Of a stretch of 22,721 bases of DNA, positions 14,565-22,664 are shown in pieces (the first letter of the stretch is position 1; each line of letters opens with the position of its first letter). The DNA lies in NCBI GenBank assembly GCA_915063485.1, contig CAJZDJ010000025.1, positions 1 through 22,721 on the forward strand, given 5' to 3'. Source of the stretch: an uncultured Actinomyces sp. Its GTDB lineage: Bacteria > Actinomycetota > Actinomycetes > Actinomycetales > Actinomycetaceae. A program made the position numbers and the translations under genes. Below the pieces are notes generated by a model that was given only the letters and a program-made list of their open reading frames with translations, did not search any database and had not been told where the DNA came from.

Positions 14565-16742
14565 CTAGTACTGCCTGGTGCGGCTACGCAGTGCCAGACC
14601 ACCACCCAACAGTGCCAGCGCAAAGGCTACAAACAGTCCCGTTTCCACCCCACTATGAGCTAAGCCACGTTTGGGACTTTGGGAGGAACTAGTCGTCGCT
14701 TTGAGGCTGGCACTGGGTTTAGTAGTGGACTTTGCGGTGGGAATCGCCCCGCAAGTAGCAGCCAAAGCCGGCGTCGCCAGGGCCGTGGCCACAGGCGTCG
14801 TCGCCGTTGCGGTAGCAGAGGCAGAACCATAACCCAGGCCGAAACCACGCGCATAAGCCACCCCGCTAGCCCCGGGCACGCTAACTGGCAACTTACCAAC
14901 CGCATTAGCCTTGCCACTAAGCACATCCACCGCAGCCGCCAGCGCCACCGAGTTGTTGGCGTAAATCTCCGCCACCACCTGCGGGCCTGCTCCCCCGCCG
15001 CTGTAACGGGCCAGAGGGTAGGGCAAGCTGGTGTTAATGACGATTACCTGCTTGCCGGTGGCCACCAGCGCATCAATGGCTTTGAACTGCTGGGCGCCAG
15101 GGGCGTAGCTAGCAAAAATCACCGTATCCACATTGGCTGCTTGGCGCACCCAAGCGGAAATCTCGCTGTCGGAAGGATTTTCTTTAGCATCGGGATCCTG
15201 GGTGAAAACCACAGTGAAACCAGCAGCTTTAAGAGGATCAGGCAATAGCTCCGGGTTAGCCCAGGAACTGCCGGCCACCAGCACGCGCGTACCCTTGGCC
15301 GCATCCAAGGGCGCCTTGTTAGCGTCATTGCGCAGCAAAGTAACCGAGTTACGCGCAATCTGGCTGGCCACGTCCCTACTAGCCGCAGTGCCCAGCTTGG
15401 CTTTTACGCTGGCGGTATCGATCGGCTCAGTTTTGAGCACTCCGCGCTTTTGTTTCCACTTCAAAATGCGCAAAACTGATTGGTCAATTTGCGCGCTAGT
15501 GAGCGATCCGTCTTTAACTGCAGCTTTAACCCCGTCAACTACTGCAGCGGCGTCCTTGGTATTTAGCAAAATGTCACTGCCAGCTTGCAGGGCTTTGACT
15601 GCTACCCGTGCGCGAATAGGAGCCAGGAAGTTTTTAAACTCCGTTGAGGCCTCACGCGCCGAGTCCGCCTGAGTTGGGTCTTTATCGGCTTTTTGTTTGG
15701 CGCTGTCTTCCTTGTTCTTGAGCTCCTTGTATTTAGCCTGCTCAGCGGGGGTCATTACGGCCAGTTGGGCCCCTTCCATGTCTAGGGCGTCAGTGGTGAT
15801 CACCCCGGTAAAGCCCAGCTCTTGGCGCAGCAGCCCGGTAAGTACCGGCTTAGATAGGGTGGCCGGCAGGTTTGGGTCAATAGCGTCGACGACGATGTGG
15901 GCTGTCATGATCATGTCGACGCCGCTGCTAATAGCCGTTTTGAAGGGCACTAAATGCTGATTTAGCACCTGGCGCGAGTAGGTTACACGCGGCAAGCCCA
16001 GGTGAGAGTCGGTGTCGGCGTCTCCATGCCCAGGGAAATGCTTGGCGGTAGCCGAGACTCCCTGGCTTTGGATACCTTGGATTTGGGCACCACCTAGCTG
16101 GGCTACCAGGTTGGGGTCATCACTGATAGCCCGCAAACCAATAACCGGGTTGTTGGGGTTGGTGTTAACGTCCAACACCGGGGCAAAATCAGCGTTAATC
16201 CCCAGCGAACGCATTTCACAGCCCAGCACCTGGCCCTGGCTGTAGGCCAGCGCCTGGTTACCGGTGGCACCTAGCGCCATATTGCCAGGGAAGATTGTGG
16301 CCGGGGCACCTACGCGCGAAACCATGCCACCTTCTTGATCGATAGTGATGCCTAGTGGCACGTTGCCGTCAGCTTTAGCGGCAGCTTGCAAACCGTTGGA
16401 TAGGGCCGCCACCTTGGTTACATCAGTGTTTTCAGAGCTGAAGTTGTGGGCCCAGTTGAAGTAAAGTACGCCACCTAAGTGGTATTTCTTAACCGCCTGG
16501 GCCGGGGTGGATACGCCAGGGCCAAAAATGGCTTGGTTGTCACTAGCGTAAGTAGTGTCATCTGCGCTGTCACCGTAAACGTGGGTCCACAGTAGCTGAC
16601 CCACTTTTTGGTCCAGGTTCATTTTGGCCAGGATCTGCTCAGGGGTTTGTTCCGCCGCCTGCACCTTGGGGGTTAAAGCGGATGGAACTAAAGCGCTTAA
16701 GGCGAGGGCCCCTGCTAGCGCTAGGGAAACCAGCGATCGCAT
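14565..16742 (-). CDS. Cell-wall-anchored GH3 beta-N-acetylglucosaminidase
   Basis: This 725-residue secreted enzyme should remove terminal beta-GlcNAc from peptidoglycan fragments or host glycans. A signal peptide (about 1-30, ending VQAAEQ) precedes a GH3 TIM barrel with ITIDQEGGMVSRV, KHFPGHGDADTDSH (234-247, the NagZ-type Asp/His dyad) and the nucleophile Asp318 in ITTDALDM. A charged insertion of about 45 residues (331-376) follows. A second alpha/beta domain (about 470-640) makes it the two-domain type, as in Bacillus NagZ/YbbD. A Thr/Ser/Ala/Pro-rich spacer leads to LAHSG (694-698), a hydrophobic helix and RSRTRQY, the layout of a sortase signal. The ATG at 16742 has AAAGGAGG close upstream. 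NagZ-like specificity comes from the HG-D-H motif; anchoring is inferred. Confidence 0.9.
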   Translation of the reverse strand: MRSLVSLALAGALALSALVPSALTPKVQAAEQTPEQILAKMNLDQKVGQLLWTHVYGDSADDTTYASDNQAIFGPGVSTPAQAVKKYHLGGVLYFNWAHNFSSENTDVTKVAALSNGLQAAAKADGNVPLGITIDQEGGMVSRVGAPATIFPGNMALGATGNQALAYSQGQVLGCEMRSLGINADFAPVLDVNTNPNNPVIGLRAISDDPNLVAQLGGAQIQGIQSQGVSATAKHFPGHGDADTDSHLGLPRVTYSRQVLNQHLVPFKTAISSGVDMIMTAHIVVDAIDPNLPATLSKPVLTGLLRQELGFTGVITTDALDMEGAQLAVMTPAEQAKYKELKNKEDSAKQKADKDPTQADSAREASTEFKNFLAPIRARVAVKALQAGSDILLNTKDAAAVVDGVKAAVKDGSLTSAQIDQSVLRILKWKQKRGVLKTEPIDTASVKAKLGTAASRDVASQIARNSVTLLRNDANKAPLDAAKGTRVLVAGSSWANPELLPDPLKAAGFTVVFTQDPDAKENPSDSEISAWVRQAANVDTVIFASYAPGAQQFKAIDALVATGKQVIVINTSLPYPLARYSGGGAGPQVVAEIYANNSVALAAAVDVLSGKANAVGKLPVSVPGASGVAYARGFGLGYGSASATATATTPVATALATPALAATCGAIPTAKSTTKPSASLKATTSSSQSPKRGLAHSGVETGLFVAFALALLGGGLALRSRTRQY

Positions 16743-16930
16743 GAAGCCTCCTTTATTCTTTTAGAAGCAACAATTGTCGCTACTATTATCCATCGCTAGC
16801 CTGTTTAGTGCTTGTTACCAGCGGTTTTAGGTTAAAAGCTTTACCGCCGCACGAGGCAGAACAGCGTTTTAGGAGCTAGTTGCTGATTCGCACCGTCACT
16901 CTGTGCCAAATACCCGCAACGCGGCAAGTA

Positions 16931-16960
16931 CTGACCGGCCCGTTTTCATAAGCTGACCGG
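16931..16960 (+). repeat. Direct repeat CTGACCGG before the alpha/beta hydrolase gene
   Basis: CTGACCGG occurs at 16931-16938 and 16953-16960, 22 bases apart, ending 13 bases before the ATG. It could be a binding site for a regulator or chance. The 231-bp divergent region 16743-16973 must hold promoters for both genes; I see no convincing hexamer pairs in it. Confidence 0.25.
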
Positions 16961-16973
16961 GCTTGGGGGGCAG

Positions 16974-18224
16974 ATGTTGCAAAATAGTGCCGTGGAAACC
17001 TTCGCCTCCCCTACTGCTATCGACTGGCAGCTACAGGTAACCCCCTACACTCCTCCACCGGCCAACCAGTGGGGCCCGGATATGTTTGGCCCCGGTTTTA
17101 GCGCCTACACCCTGCCTTTAGCCGACGACGGCGAAGGTGACAGCCCCGTAGCCACCCTGGTACGCCACGAGCCGGACGCCGATCCATATATGCATCAGCT
17201 GCCGGATAAAACCCGCTTTGTGCTGCTCAGCTTGCACGGCTGGAATGACTATTTTTTAAACCCTGGTATGGCTCGCTCATATGCGCGCCTGGGCGGCGCT
17301 TTCTATGCGCTTGATCTGCGCCGCTATGGGCGTTCGCTGCGCCCAGGCCAGATCCCATTTTGGTGCACCCGGCTAGAAACTTATGACGAAGAAATAGCCG
17401 CCAGTCTAGAGATTATTAGGCAGGCGCACCCCCAACTGCCGGTGCTACTGCTGGGCCATTCAACCGGTGGCCTGATTGCCTGCCTGTGGGCGCATCACCA
17501 CCCGGGGCAGTTAGCTGGCCTGATTTTGAACTCTCCCTGGTTGGAACTGCAAACCACAGCCCAGTTTCGCTCAGTTTCTGCACCGGTTATTCATCGCCTA
17601 GCCCAGGCCACACCGCACGCTGTAATCATTCCTACCCAGGTAGCTAATGATTTAAGCCCAGTTGAAGGTGATTCATTTTTTAAACTTTATGACGGCTGGG
17701 ATCAGTCTAAAGAAGGCCCGCTACCTGCAGGGGCTGACCCGACTGATCCTTACTACAGCGGCTGGCAAACTAACTGGGACTGGAAATGGCGTAAATTACC
17801 CAATATTCAAGCCGGTTGGGCTAGTGCCATCATGACTGGTCACCAGCATGTGCGTCGCGGCTTAAACATTGACTGTCCACTGTTAGTGCTCACTTCTAAG
17901 CGTTCACACCTCACGCTTGGCTATGGGGACCTGCCTGAACGTGACAAGGACACGGTTATTGATGTGCGCCGCACCCGCTCACGCGCCAATGAGCTGGGCC
18001 AATGCATCACGCAGTTGCGCATTGCTGACGCGGTGCATGACATTTATCTTTCACGCCCCAGCGTTCGCAACCAGGTGGTGGCCCAGGTAGATCACTGGTT
18101 AGCCAGTTACACGGCTATAGATTTCACCCCGGCTAGTGCCCCGGTTAGCGAGTCCAGCCGCCCACCGCACTTTACCGCACGGCTGCTAGCTAGCTGGCAG
18201 GCTCTAATCAATCCGGCCAAATAG
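16974..18224 (+). CDS. Alpha/beta hydrolase, serine-lipase/S33 type
   Basis: The 416-residue cytoplasmic protein (no signal peptide) belongs to the alpha/beta hydrolases related to lysophospholipases and monoacylglycerol lipases. LSLHGWNDY (86-93) is the oxyanion-loop HG motif, FYALDLRRYGRS (110-121) the following strand and turn, and GHSTGG (161-166) the nucleophile elbow with Ser163. His355 in ADAVHDIYLS and an upstream Asp (Asp330 or near) would complete the triad. An insertion rich in Trp, Asp and Pro (about 230-285) may form the lid over the active site. Substrate is not predictable; lipid esters are the family norm. The ATG at 16974 follows a G-run only three bases away, so the start is moderately certain. 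It stands divergent from the GH3 gene and stops one base short of the convergent gene. Confidence 0.85.
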   Translation: MLQNSAVETFASPTAIDWQLQVTPYTPPPANQWGPDMFGPGFSAYTLPLADDGEGDSPVATLVRHEPDADPYMHQLPDKTRFVLLSLHGWNDYFLNPGMARSYARLGGAFYALDLRRYGRSLRPGQIPFWCTRLETYDEEIAASLEIIRQAHPQLPVLLLGHSTGGLIACLWAHHHPGQLAGLILNSPWLELQTTAQFRSVSAPVIHRLAQATPHAVIIPTQVANDLSPVEGDSFFKLYDGWDQSKEGPLPAGADPTDPYYSGWQTNWDWKWRKLPNIQAGWASAIMTGHQHVRRGLNIDCPLLVLTSKRSHLTLGYGDLPERDKDTVIDVRRTRSRANELGQCITQLRIADAVHDIYLSRPSVRNQVVAQVDHWLASYTAIDFTPASAPVSESSRPPHFTARLLASWQALINPAK

Positions 18225-18225
18225 C

Positions 18226-19635
18226 TCAGTGGCCCTGGCGCCGTGAACGCACTGGGCGTCCCGGCCGACGCGGGCTGCGCTCAGCGGCGGCAATCAGTTC
18301 TTCTAGCGACTCATACAGACTGGGTCCGTCGGCACCAAAACGCCACACATCCCAGCCATCAACCGACTTGGCCGGCTCACAGTGACGGGCCGCCTGGCCG
18401 GGCTCGTCAAAGCTGGTCCCATCAGAAACCCTAATCATGCCGTCTGGACGCAGCTGAGCGGTGTGGAAGATTCCTTCATTTACTGACTGCCAAGTGATCT
18501 GCACCGGCTCACTCAAAATAGAGGCCAAGGCGTTCAAAGCTAGACGCGAATCCTCACCACTGGGGTGCGAACGCGAAACCGTGGACTGGCCTGAGTCGCG
18601 TCGTGATAGACGCCCCTGACCAGTCACACGGGCCCGTACCCGGGTGGCACGCACCGGCTGCCCGTTACGCGAGGGGGCAGACTGGCGGTAGCCGGGGGTT
18701 ACGGCCGGGCTAGGGGCCGGGGTGGGGACAGAAACAGCTGACGGAGACACAGCGGCCGGGGAAACTGCCGTAGGTGCGTGGGGGCTGTACTGGTTAGTTG
18801 CCCGCTGAGCGCGGCGGCTACGTCGAGAAAGCGGCGACGACGGCGTCGTCGAGCCTGCAGGGGTGCCAGCACTCTGGGAGGCAGCTGCACCCTGAGAAGC
18901 GCCCGCAGAGGCGGCCGGGGCCTGGGAAGCGGCGGGAGTGGGAGCCGACGGGGCGCCAGCAGTAGGCGCAGGAGCCGACGGGGTGGTAGCTGAAGGGGCA
19001 GCGGCAGTAGGTGCGGAGGCAGGCTCAGACTTAACCACTTCAATACCCTCATCCATGGGGTCGCCAGCGGGCAAAAGCTTAGCGGTCACAGGCAGGTGGT
19101 GAGAGTCAATACGGTCAATTTCCACAAAATTACGGCCGCTAGAAAGTGCACGCACCGAAAGCGAGAACACTTCTAGGCCAGAGTCGCTGAGCACCGACAA
19201 GGAAGAAAGCACGTCAGGGGAAATCGAGGGAGACACAATGCTCAAACGCGGGCCGGGGTTAATACGCGCCGGCATGGTTTCGCGGAAAGCCGCCCAATCC
19301 TTCTGGAAAGCGGTGGGGCCTGCCGGATATAGGCTGGCGATTTCCGCCCAGCCTAGGTGAGAAGTGGCGTTTAGGCGGCCCATGGCGGCCACAACCGTGG
19401 TTGAATCCAACTTAGGTAGTAGCTCTACCGCCACCACCTGGCCAGAGCCGTCAATAGCCACTAGCGAGTGGCCAGCGTCCAGCTGTTTCCAGGCAACCGT
19501 AAACAGCGGCCTACGCAGCACCTGCGCCACCTGTTCACGCACCAGATCAAGGGCCTGACGGTGTGCGGACTCATCGGCAACCCCGCCCAGCTGAGCCGGA
19601 ACTAGCGCTCCCTGTCGGATTTCAAAAATCGCCAC
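18226..19635 (-). CDS. Conserved actinobacterial protein: PD-(D/E)XK-like N-terminus with C-terminal RAMA-like domain
   Basis: I know no named function. Residues 1-200 resemble an actinobacterial conserved domain; HSLVAIDGSGQVVAVELLPKL (split by a turn at GSG, Asp62 and Glu71) looks like the core of a PD-(D/E)XK nuclease fold, but the usual E-x-K is E-L-L, so catalysis is doubtful. Residues about 205-360 are a disordered Ala/Pro/Ser/Thr-rich linker with RRSRR-type basic patches. Residues about 366-450 match the pattern of RAMA domains: AQLRPDGMIRVSDG, a following F..P..AA, then SVDGWDVWRF and a Leu-rich helix. RAMA domains accompany DNA modification and repair enzymes and are thought to read or bind DNA. 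The C-terminal PRRPGRPVRSRRQ is strongly basic. GTG at 19635 follows GAGG. A DNA-associated role is inference. Confidence 0.7.
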   Translation of the reverse strand: MAIFEIRQGALVPAQLGGVADESAHRQALDLVREQVAQVLRRPLFTVAWKQLDAGHSLVAIDGSGQVVAVELLPKLDSTTVVAAMGRLNATSHLGWAEIASLYPAGPTAFQKDWAAFRETMPARINPGPRLSIVSPSISPDVLSSLSVLSDSGLEVFSLSVRALSSGRNFVEIDRIDSHHLPVTAKLLPAGDPMDEGIEVVKSEPASAPTAAAPSATTPSAPAPTAGAPSAPTPAASQAPAASAGASQGAAASQSAGTPAGSTTPSSPLSRRSRRAQRATNQYSPHAPTAVSPAAVSPSAVSVPTPAPSPAVTPGYRQSAPSRNGQPVRATRVRARVTGQGRLSRRDSGQSTVSRSHPSGEDSRLALNALASILSEPVQITWQSVNEGIFHTAQLRPDGMIRVSDGTSFDEPGQAARHCEPAKSVDGWDVWRFGADGPSLYESLEELIAAAERSPRRPGRPVRSRRQGH

Positions 19636-19742
19636 GTTTGCCTCATCTCTAGGTTCCTGACCGCTCTTATCATCTCACACTCCTAAACACTGGGGCAGCC
19701 TGTGTTCAGCCAGCGCTAAAGCGAAATATGTGCCATTAGCAC

Positions 19743-19784
19743 CAAAAGATAGGTGACCGCCGCCCCGTGGGACGACGGTCACCT
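19743..19784 (-). terminator. Terminator of ppdK
   Basis: AGGTGACCG (19751-19759) and CGGTCACCT (19776-19784) form a 9-bp stem, with further inner C/G pairing around CCC-CGT-GGG. On the minus strand it is followed by ATCTTTTGG. It lies 17 bases beyond the ppdK stop. Confidence 0.8.
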
Positions 19785-19800
19785 AACTGAAGTTAAAAAC

Positions 19801-22506
19801 TCAGCCGTTGATCACAGCGGCGCGGCCAGCCTCCAGGCGAGCCACCGGCACGCGGAACGGAGAGCAGGACACGTAGCTGATGCCCAGACGGTGGAAGAAG
19901 TCGATCGAGTCGGGGTCACCACCGTGCTCACCACATACACCCAGCTTCATGTCAGCCTTGGTCTTACGGGCGCGCTCAACACCGGTCTCCATTAGGCGAC
20001 CCACGCCGCGCTCGTCGATGGTCTCGAACGGGGAGGTACCGAAGATACCGGCGTCCATGTAGTGGCCGAAGAACACGCCCTCGACGTCGTCACGCGAGAA
20101 GCCCCAGGTGGTCTGGGTCAGGTCGTTGGTGCCGAAGGAGAAGAAGTCAGCTTCCTCAGCGATGGTGTCGGCGCTGATGGCGGCACGCGGCAGCTCGATC
20201 ATGCAGCCGATGGGGAAGTCGAGCTTGTAGCCGGACTGCTCGCTAACCTCAGCCAGCACCTTCTCTGCACGCTCACGGGCGATCTGTAGCTCACGTACTG
20301 AGCCCACCAGCGGGATCATGATCTCGGGCTTGGGGCTGCCACCAGCGCGTAGACGCTCCACAGCGGCCTCAGCAATGGCGCGGACCTGCAGCTCGATCAG
20401 GCCGGGCATGGTCAGCAGCAGACGCACACCGCGCAGACCCAGCATGGGGTTGGCTTCGTGGTTCTTGCGCACCACGGCCAGCAGCTTCTCGTCAGCCGGG
20501 TCCAGGGTGCCGCGTTCGCGGTCCAGGGCCACCTTGACGGACAGCTCGGTTAGGTCAGGCAGGAACTCGTGCAGCGGCGGGTCGATCAGACGCACGGTCA
20601 TGGACTTGCCGTCCATGGTTTCGAGCATCTTGACGAAGTCACCCTTCTGTAGCGGCAGCAGCGCGGCCAGGGCCTGCTCGCGCTCTTCGTCAGTCTGGGC
20701 CAGGATCAGGTCCTGTACGAACTGCTTGCGCTCACCTAGGAACATGTGCTCAGTGCGGCACAGGCCGATACCCTCGGCGCCACGGTGGATTGCGTGACGG
20801 GCGTCGTCGGGGTTGTCAGCGTTGGCGCGTACATGCAGGCGACGGCGCTCGTCGGCGTGACGCATCAGGCGGTGCACGCTGGCAACCAGCTCGCGAGTGT
20901 CGGCGTCCTCGGCGCGGTAGAGGGCCTCGTCCAGGCCACGACGCAGGTAGGTCATAACCGGGGAGTCAACTACCGGGACCTCACCTAGGAATACTTCACC
21001 GGTGGTGCCGTCTACGGCGATTACGTCGCCGGAGTGCAGCACAACCTGCTTGCCGTCACGGTTAACGGTCAGGGTGCGGGCTTCGGCGTCGACCTCTAGC
21101 TCTTCAGCGCCACAGACACAGGTCTTACCCATGCCACGGGCGACGACGGCGGCGTGGGAGGTCTTACCACCACGGGCGGTGAGCACACCGTCAGCGGCAA
21201 CCATGCCGGGCAGGTCATCGGGGTTGGTTTCGCGGCGAACCAGGATGACGCTTTGGCCTTCAGCGGCGCGTGAGACGGCCTCTTCGTTGTCGAAGACGAT
21301 GCCACCTACAGCCGCACCCGGGGAGGCGGGCATGGCCTTGGTCAGCAGCTCACGCTCTACATCGGTGGCGAACTGCGGGAACATCAGCTTGGTTAGCTGC
21401 TCACCGGTGACGCGGGTGAGGGCCTCGTCCAGGGTGATGAGCTTTTCGTCAACCAGCTGGCTGGCCACACGGAAGGCGGCGGCAGCGGTGCGCTTACCGA
21501 CACGGGTCTGTAGCAGCCACAGCTTGCCGCGCTCAATAGTGAACTCGATGTCACATAGGTCGCGGTAGTGGGTCTCCAGCTTGCGCATGGCGGCGCGCAG
21601 CTCACGGTAGGACTCGGGGTCGATGTCCTTAAGGTCGGCTAGCGCCAGGGTGTTGCGGATACCGGCCACAACGTCCTCACCCTGGGCGTTGACCAGGTAG
21701 TCACCGTAGACACCGGAGTGGCCGGTGGAGGGGTCGCGGGTGAAGCACACACCGGTACCGGAGGTCTCGCCCATGTTGCCGAAGACCATGGTGCAAACGT
21801 TGACGGCGGTGCCCAGGTCGTGCGGGATCTTCTCACGACGACGGTAGATGTGAGCACGCTCGGTGTTCCAGGAGCGGAACACGGCCTCGGAGGCCATGTC
21901 TAGCTGGGTGCGCGGGTCCTGGGGGAAGTCGATACCCGCGTGTTCCTTAACGATCTGCTTGTACTGGTCTACCAGTTCCTTGAGAGCGTCTACGCTCAGT
22001 TCGTAGTCCAGCTTGACGCCCTTTTCTAGCTTCTTTGCGTCTAGGGCGGAGGAGAAGAATTCACCTTCAATGTCCAGCACGGTCTTACCGAACATCTGGA
22101 TTAGGCGGCGGTAGGAGTCCCAGGCGAAACGCTCGTCGCCACTTACCTTGGCCAGGCCCTCAACAGACTGGTCGTTTAGACCAATGTTGAGCACGGTTTC
22201 CATCATGCCCGGCATCGAGAACTTGGCTCCCGAACGCACCGACACCAGCAGCGGGTCCTCGGCGTCACCTAGCTGGCGGCCTAGGTCTTCTTCTACGCGA
22301 CGTAGCGCGGTGGTTACCTGTACAGCTAGCTCCGGGGGAACAGCGCCGTCGTGCAAGTATGCGCGACAAGCGTCAGTAGTGATAGTGAAGCCAGGAGGCA
22401 CCGGCAGTCCCAGGCGAGTCATCTCAGCCAGGTTTGCACCCTTACCGCCGAGCAGATCCTTCTGGTCCTTGTCACCCTCACTGAACATGTATACGTACTT
22501 GGGCAT
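19801..22506 (-). CDS. ppdK: Pyruvate, phosphate dikinase
   Basis: The enzyme interconverts pyruvate, ATP and phosphate with PEP, AMP and pyrophosphate, letting the cell use PEP made in glycolysis for extra ATP or gluconeogenesis. The start is the ATG at 22506, opening MPKYVYMFSEGD with LLGGKGANLAEM close behind, after AAGAAGG; a GTG at 22563 would place a hairpin inside the gene. The 901 residues contain the N-terminal ATP-grasp domain, the swivelling phosphohistidine domain with GGKTSHAAVVARGMG (His451, its neighbouring Thr being the regulatory site in the family), and the C-terminal PEP barrel with IELPRAA, FSFGTNDLTQTTWGFSRDD and GVCGEHGGDP (Cys858). No key residue is missing. Codons are strongly G/C-ended, suggesting high expression. 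Its pyrophosphate product is a substrate of Ppa, though the two genes are not linked in an operon. Confidence 0.97.
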   Translation of the reverse strand: MPKYVYMFSEGDKDQKDLLGGKGANLAEMTRLGLPVPPGFTITTDACRAYLHDGAVPPELAVQVTTALRRVEEDLGRQLGDAEDPLLVSVRSGAKFSMPGMMETVLNIGLNDQSVEGLAKVSGDERFAWDSYRRLIQMFGKTVLDIEGEFFSSALDAKKLEKGVKLDYELSVDALKELVDQYKQIVKEHAGIDFPQDPRTQLDMASEAVFRSWNTERAHIYRRREKIPHDLGTAVNVCTMVFGNMGETSGTGVCFTRDPSTGHSGVYGDYLVNAQGEDVVAGIRNTLALADLKDIDPESYRELRAAMRKLETHYRDLCDIEFTIERGKLWLLQTRVGKRTAAAAFRVASQLVDEKLITLDEALTRVTGEQLTKLMFPQFATDVERELLTKAMPASPGAAVGGIVFDNEEAVSRAAEGQSVILVRRETNPDDLPGMVAADGVLTARGGKTSHAAVVARGMGKTCVCGAEELEVDAEARTLTVNRDGKQVVLHSGDVIAVDGTTGEVFLGEVPVVDSPVMTYLRRGLDEALYRAEDADTRELVASVHRLMRHADERRRLHVRANADNPDDARHAIHRGAEGIGLCRTEHMFLGERKQFVQDLILAQTDEEREQALAALLPLQKGDFVKMLETMDGKSMTVRLIDPPLHEFLPDLTELSVKVALDRERGTLDPADEKLLAVVRKNHEANPMLGLRGVRLLLTMPGLIELQVRAIAEAAVERLRAGGSPKPEIMIPLVGSVRELQIARERAEKVLAEVSEQSGYKLDFPIGCMIELPRAAISADTIAEEADFFSFGTNDLTQTTWGFSRDDVEGVFFGHYMDAGIFGTSPFETIDERGVGRLMETGVERARKTKADMKLGVCGEHGGDPDSIDFFHRLGISYVSCSPFRVPVARLEAGRAAVING

Positions 22507-22541
22507 CTTCGCCTTCTTCTTGTCGATGCTTGCCTTACCAT

Positions 22542-22570
22542 TCGGTGCGTGACGGGAAGTCACGCACCGA
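22542..22570 (-). promoter_or_regulatory. Perfect 11-bp hairpin in the ppdK leader
   Basis: TCGGTGCGTGA (22542-22552) and TCACGCACCGA (22560-22570) form an uninterrupted inverted repeat with a 7-base spacer. It ends 35 bases before the ppdK ATG. No T-run follows on the minus strand, so it is not an intrinsic terminator. It could be an operator for a dimeric regulator or an mRNA leader structure. Confidence 0.6.
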
Positions 22571-22636
22571 CAAAATCCTAATGTGACTTATGGCCTAAAT
22601 TCAAATTTTTATGCCTCAAACAGGCCAATATTTGTA

Positions 22637-22664
22637 AATATGTTAAAGCTTTTTGTGTGTGCAA
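22637..22664 (-). promoter_or_regulatory. Candidate ppdK promoter
   Basis: On the minus strand TTGCAC (22659-22664) and CATATT (22637-22642) are 16 bases apart in an A/T-rich block. The -10 overlaps a small palindrome, ATATTT-GT-AAATAT (22628-22641). Transcription from here would give a leader of about 120 bases holding the 11-bp hairpin. Bases 22665-22721 contain no recognised feature. Confidence 0.35.

Noticed and set aside
18222..18232. TAGCTCAGTGG, the tRNA D-loop (A-box) sequence
   Set aside because: No T-loop (GTTCRAnnC) or acceptor stem follows in the next 80 bases, and the stretch is made of two stop-codon regions; chance match.
18226..19635. SepH/DUF3071 septation protein
   Set aside because: Actinobacterial context and a disordered linker suggested it, but the N-terminal DUF3071 pattern is absent and the C-terminus fits RAMA better.
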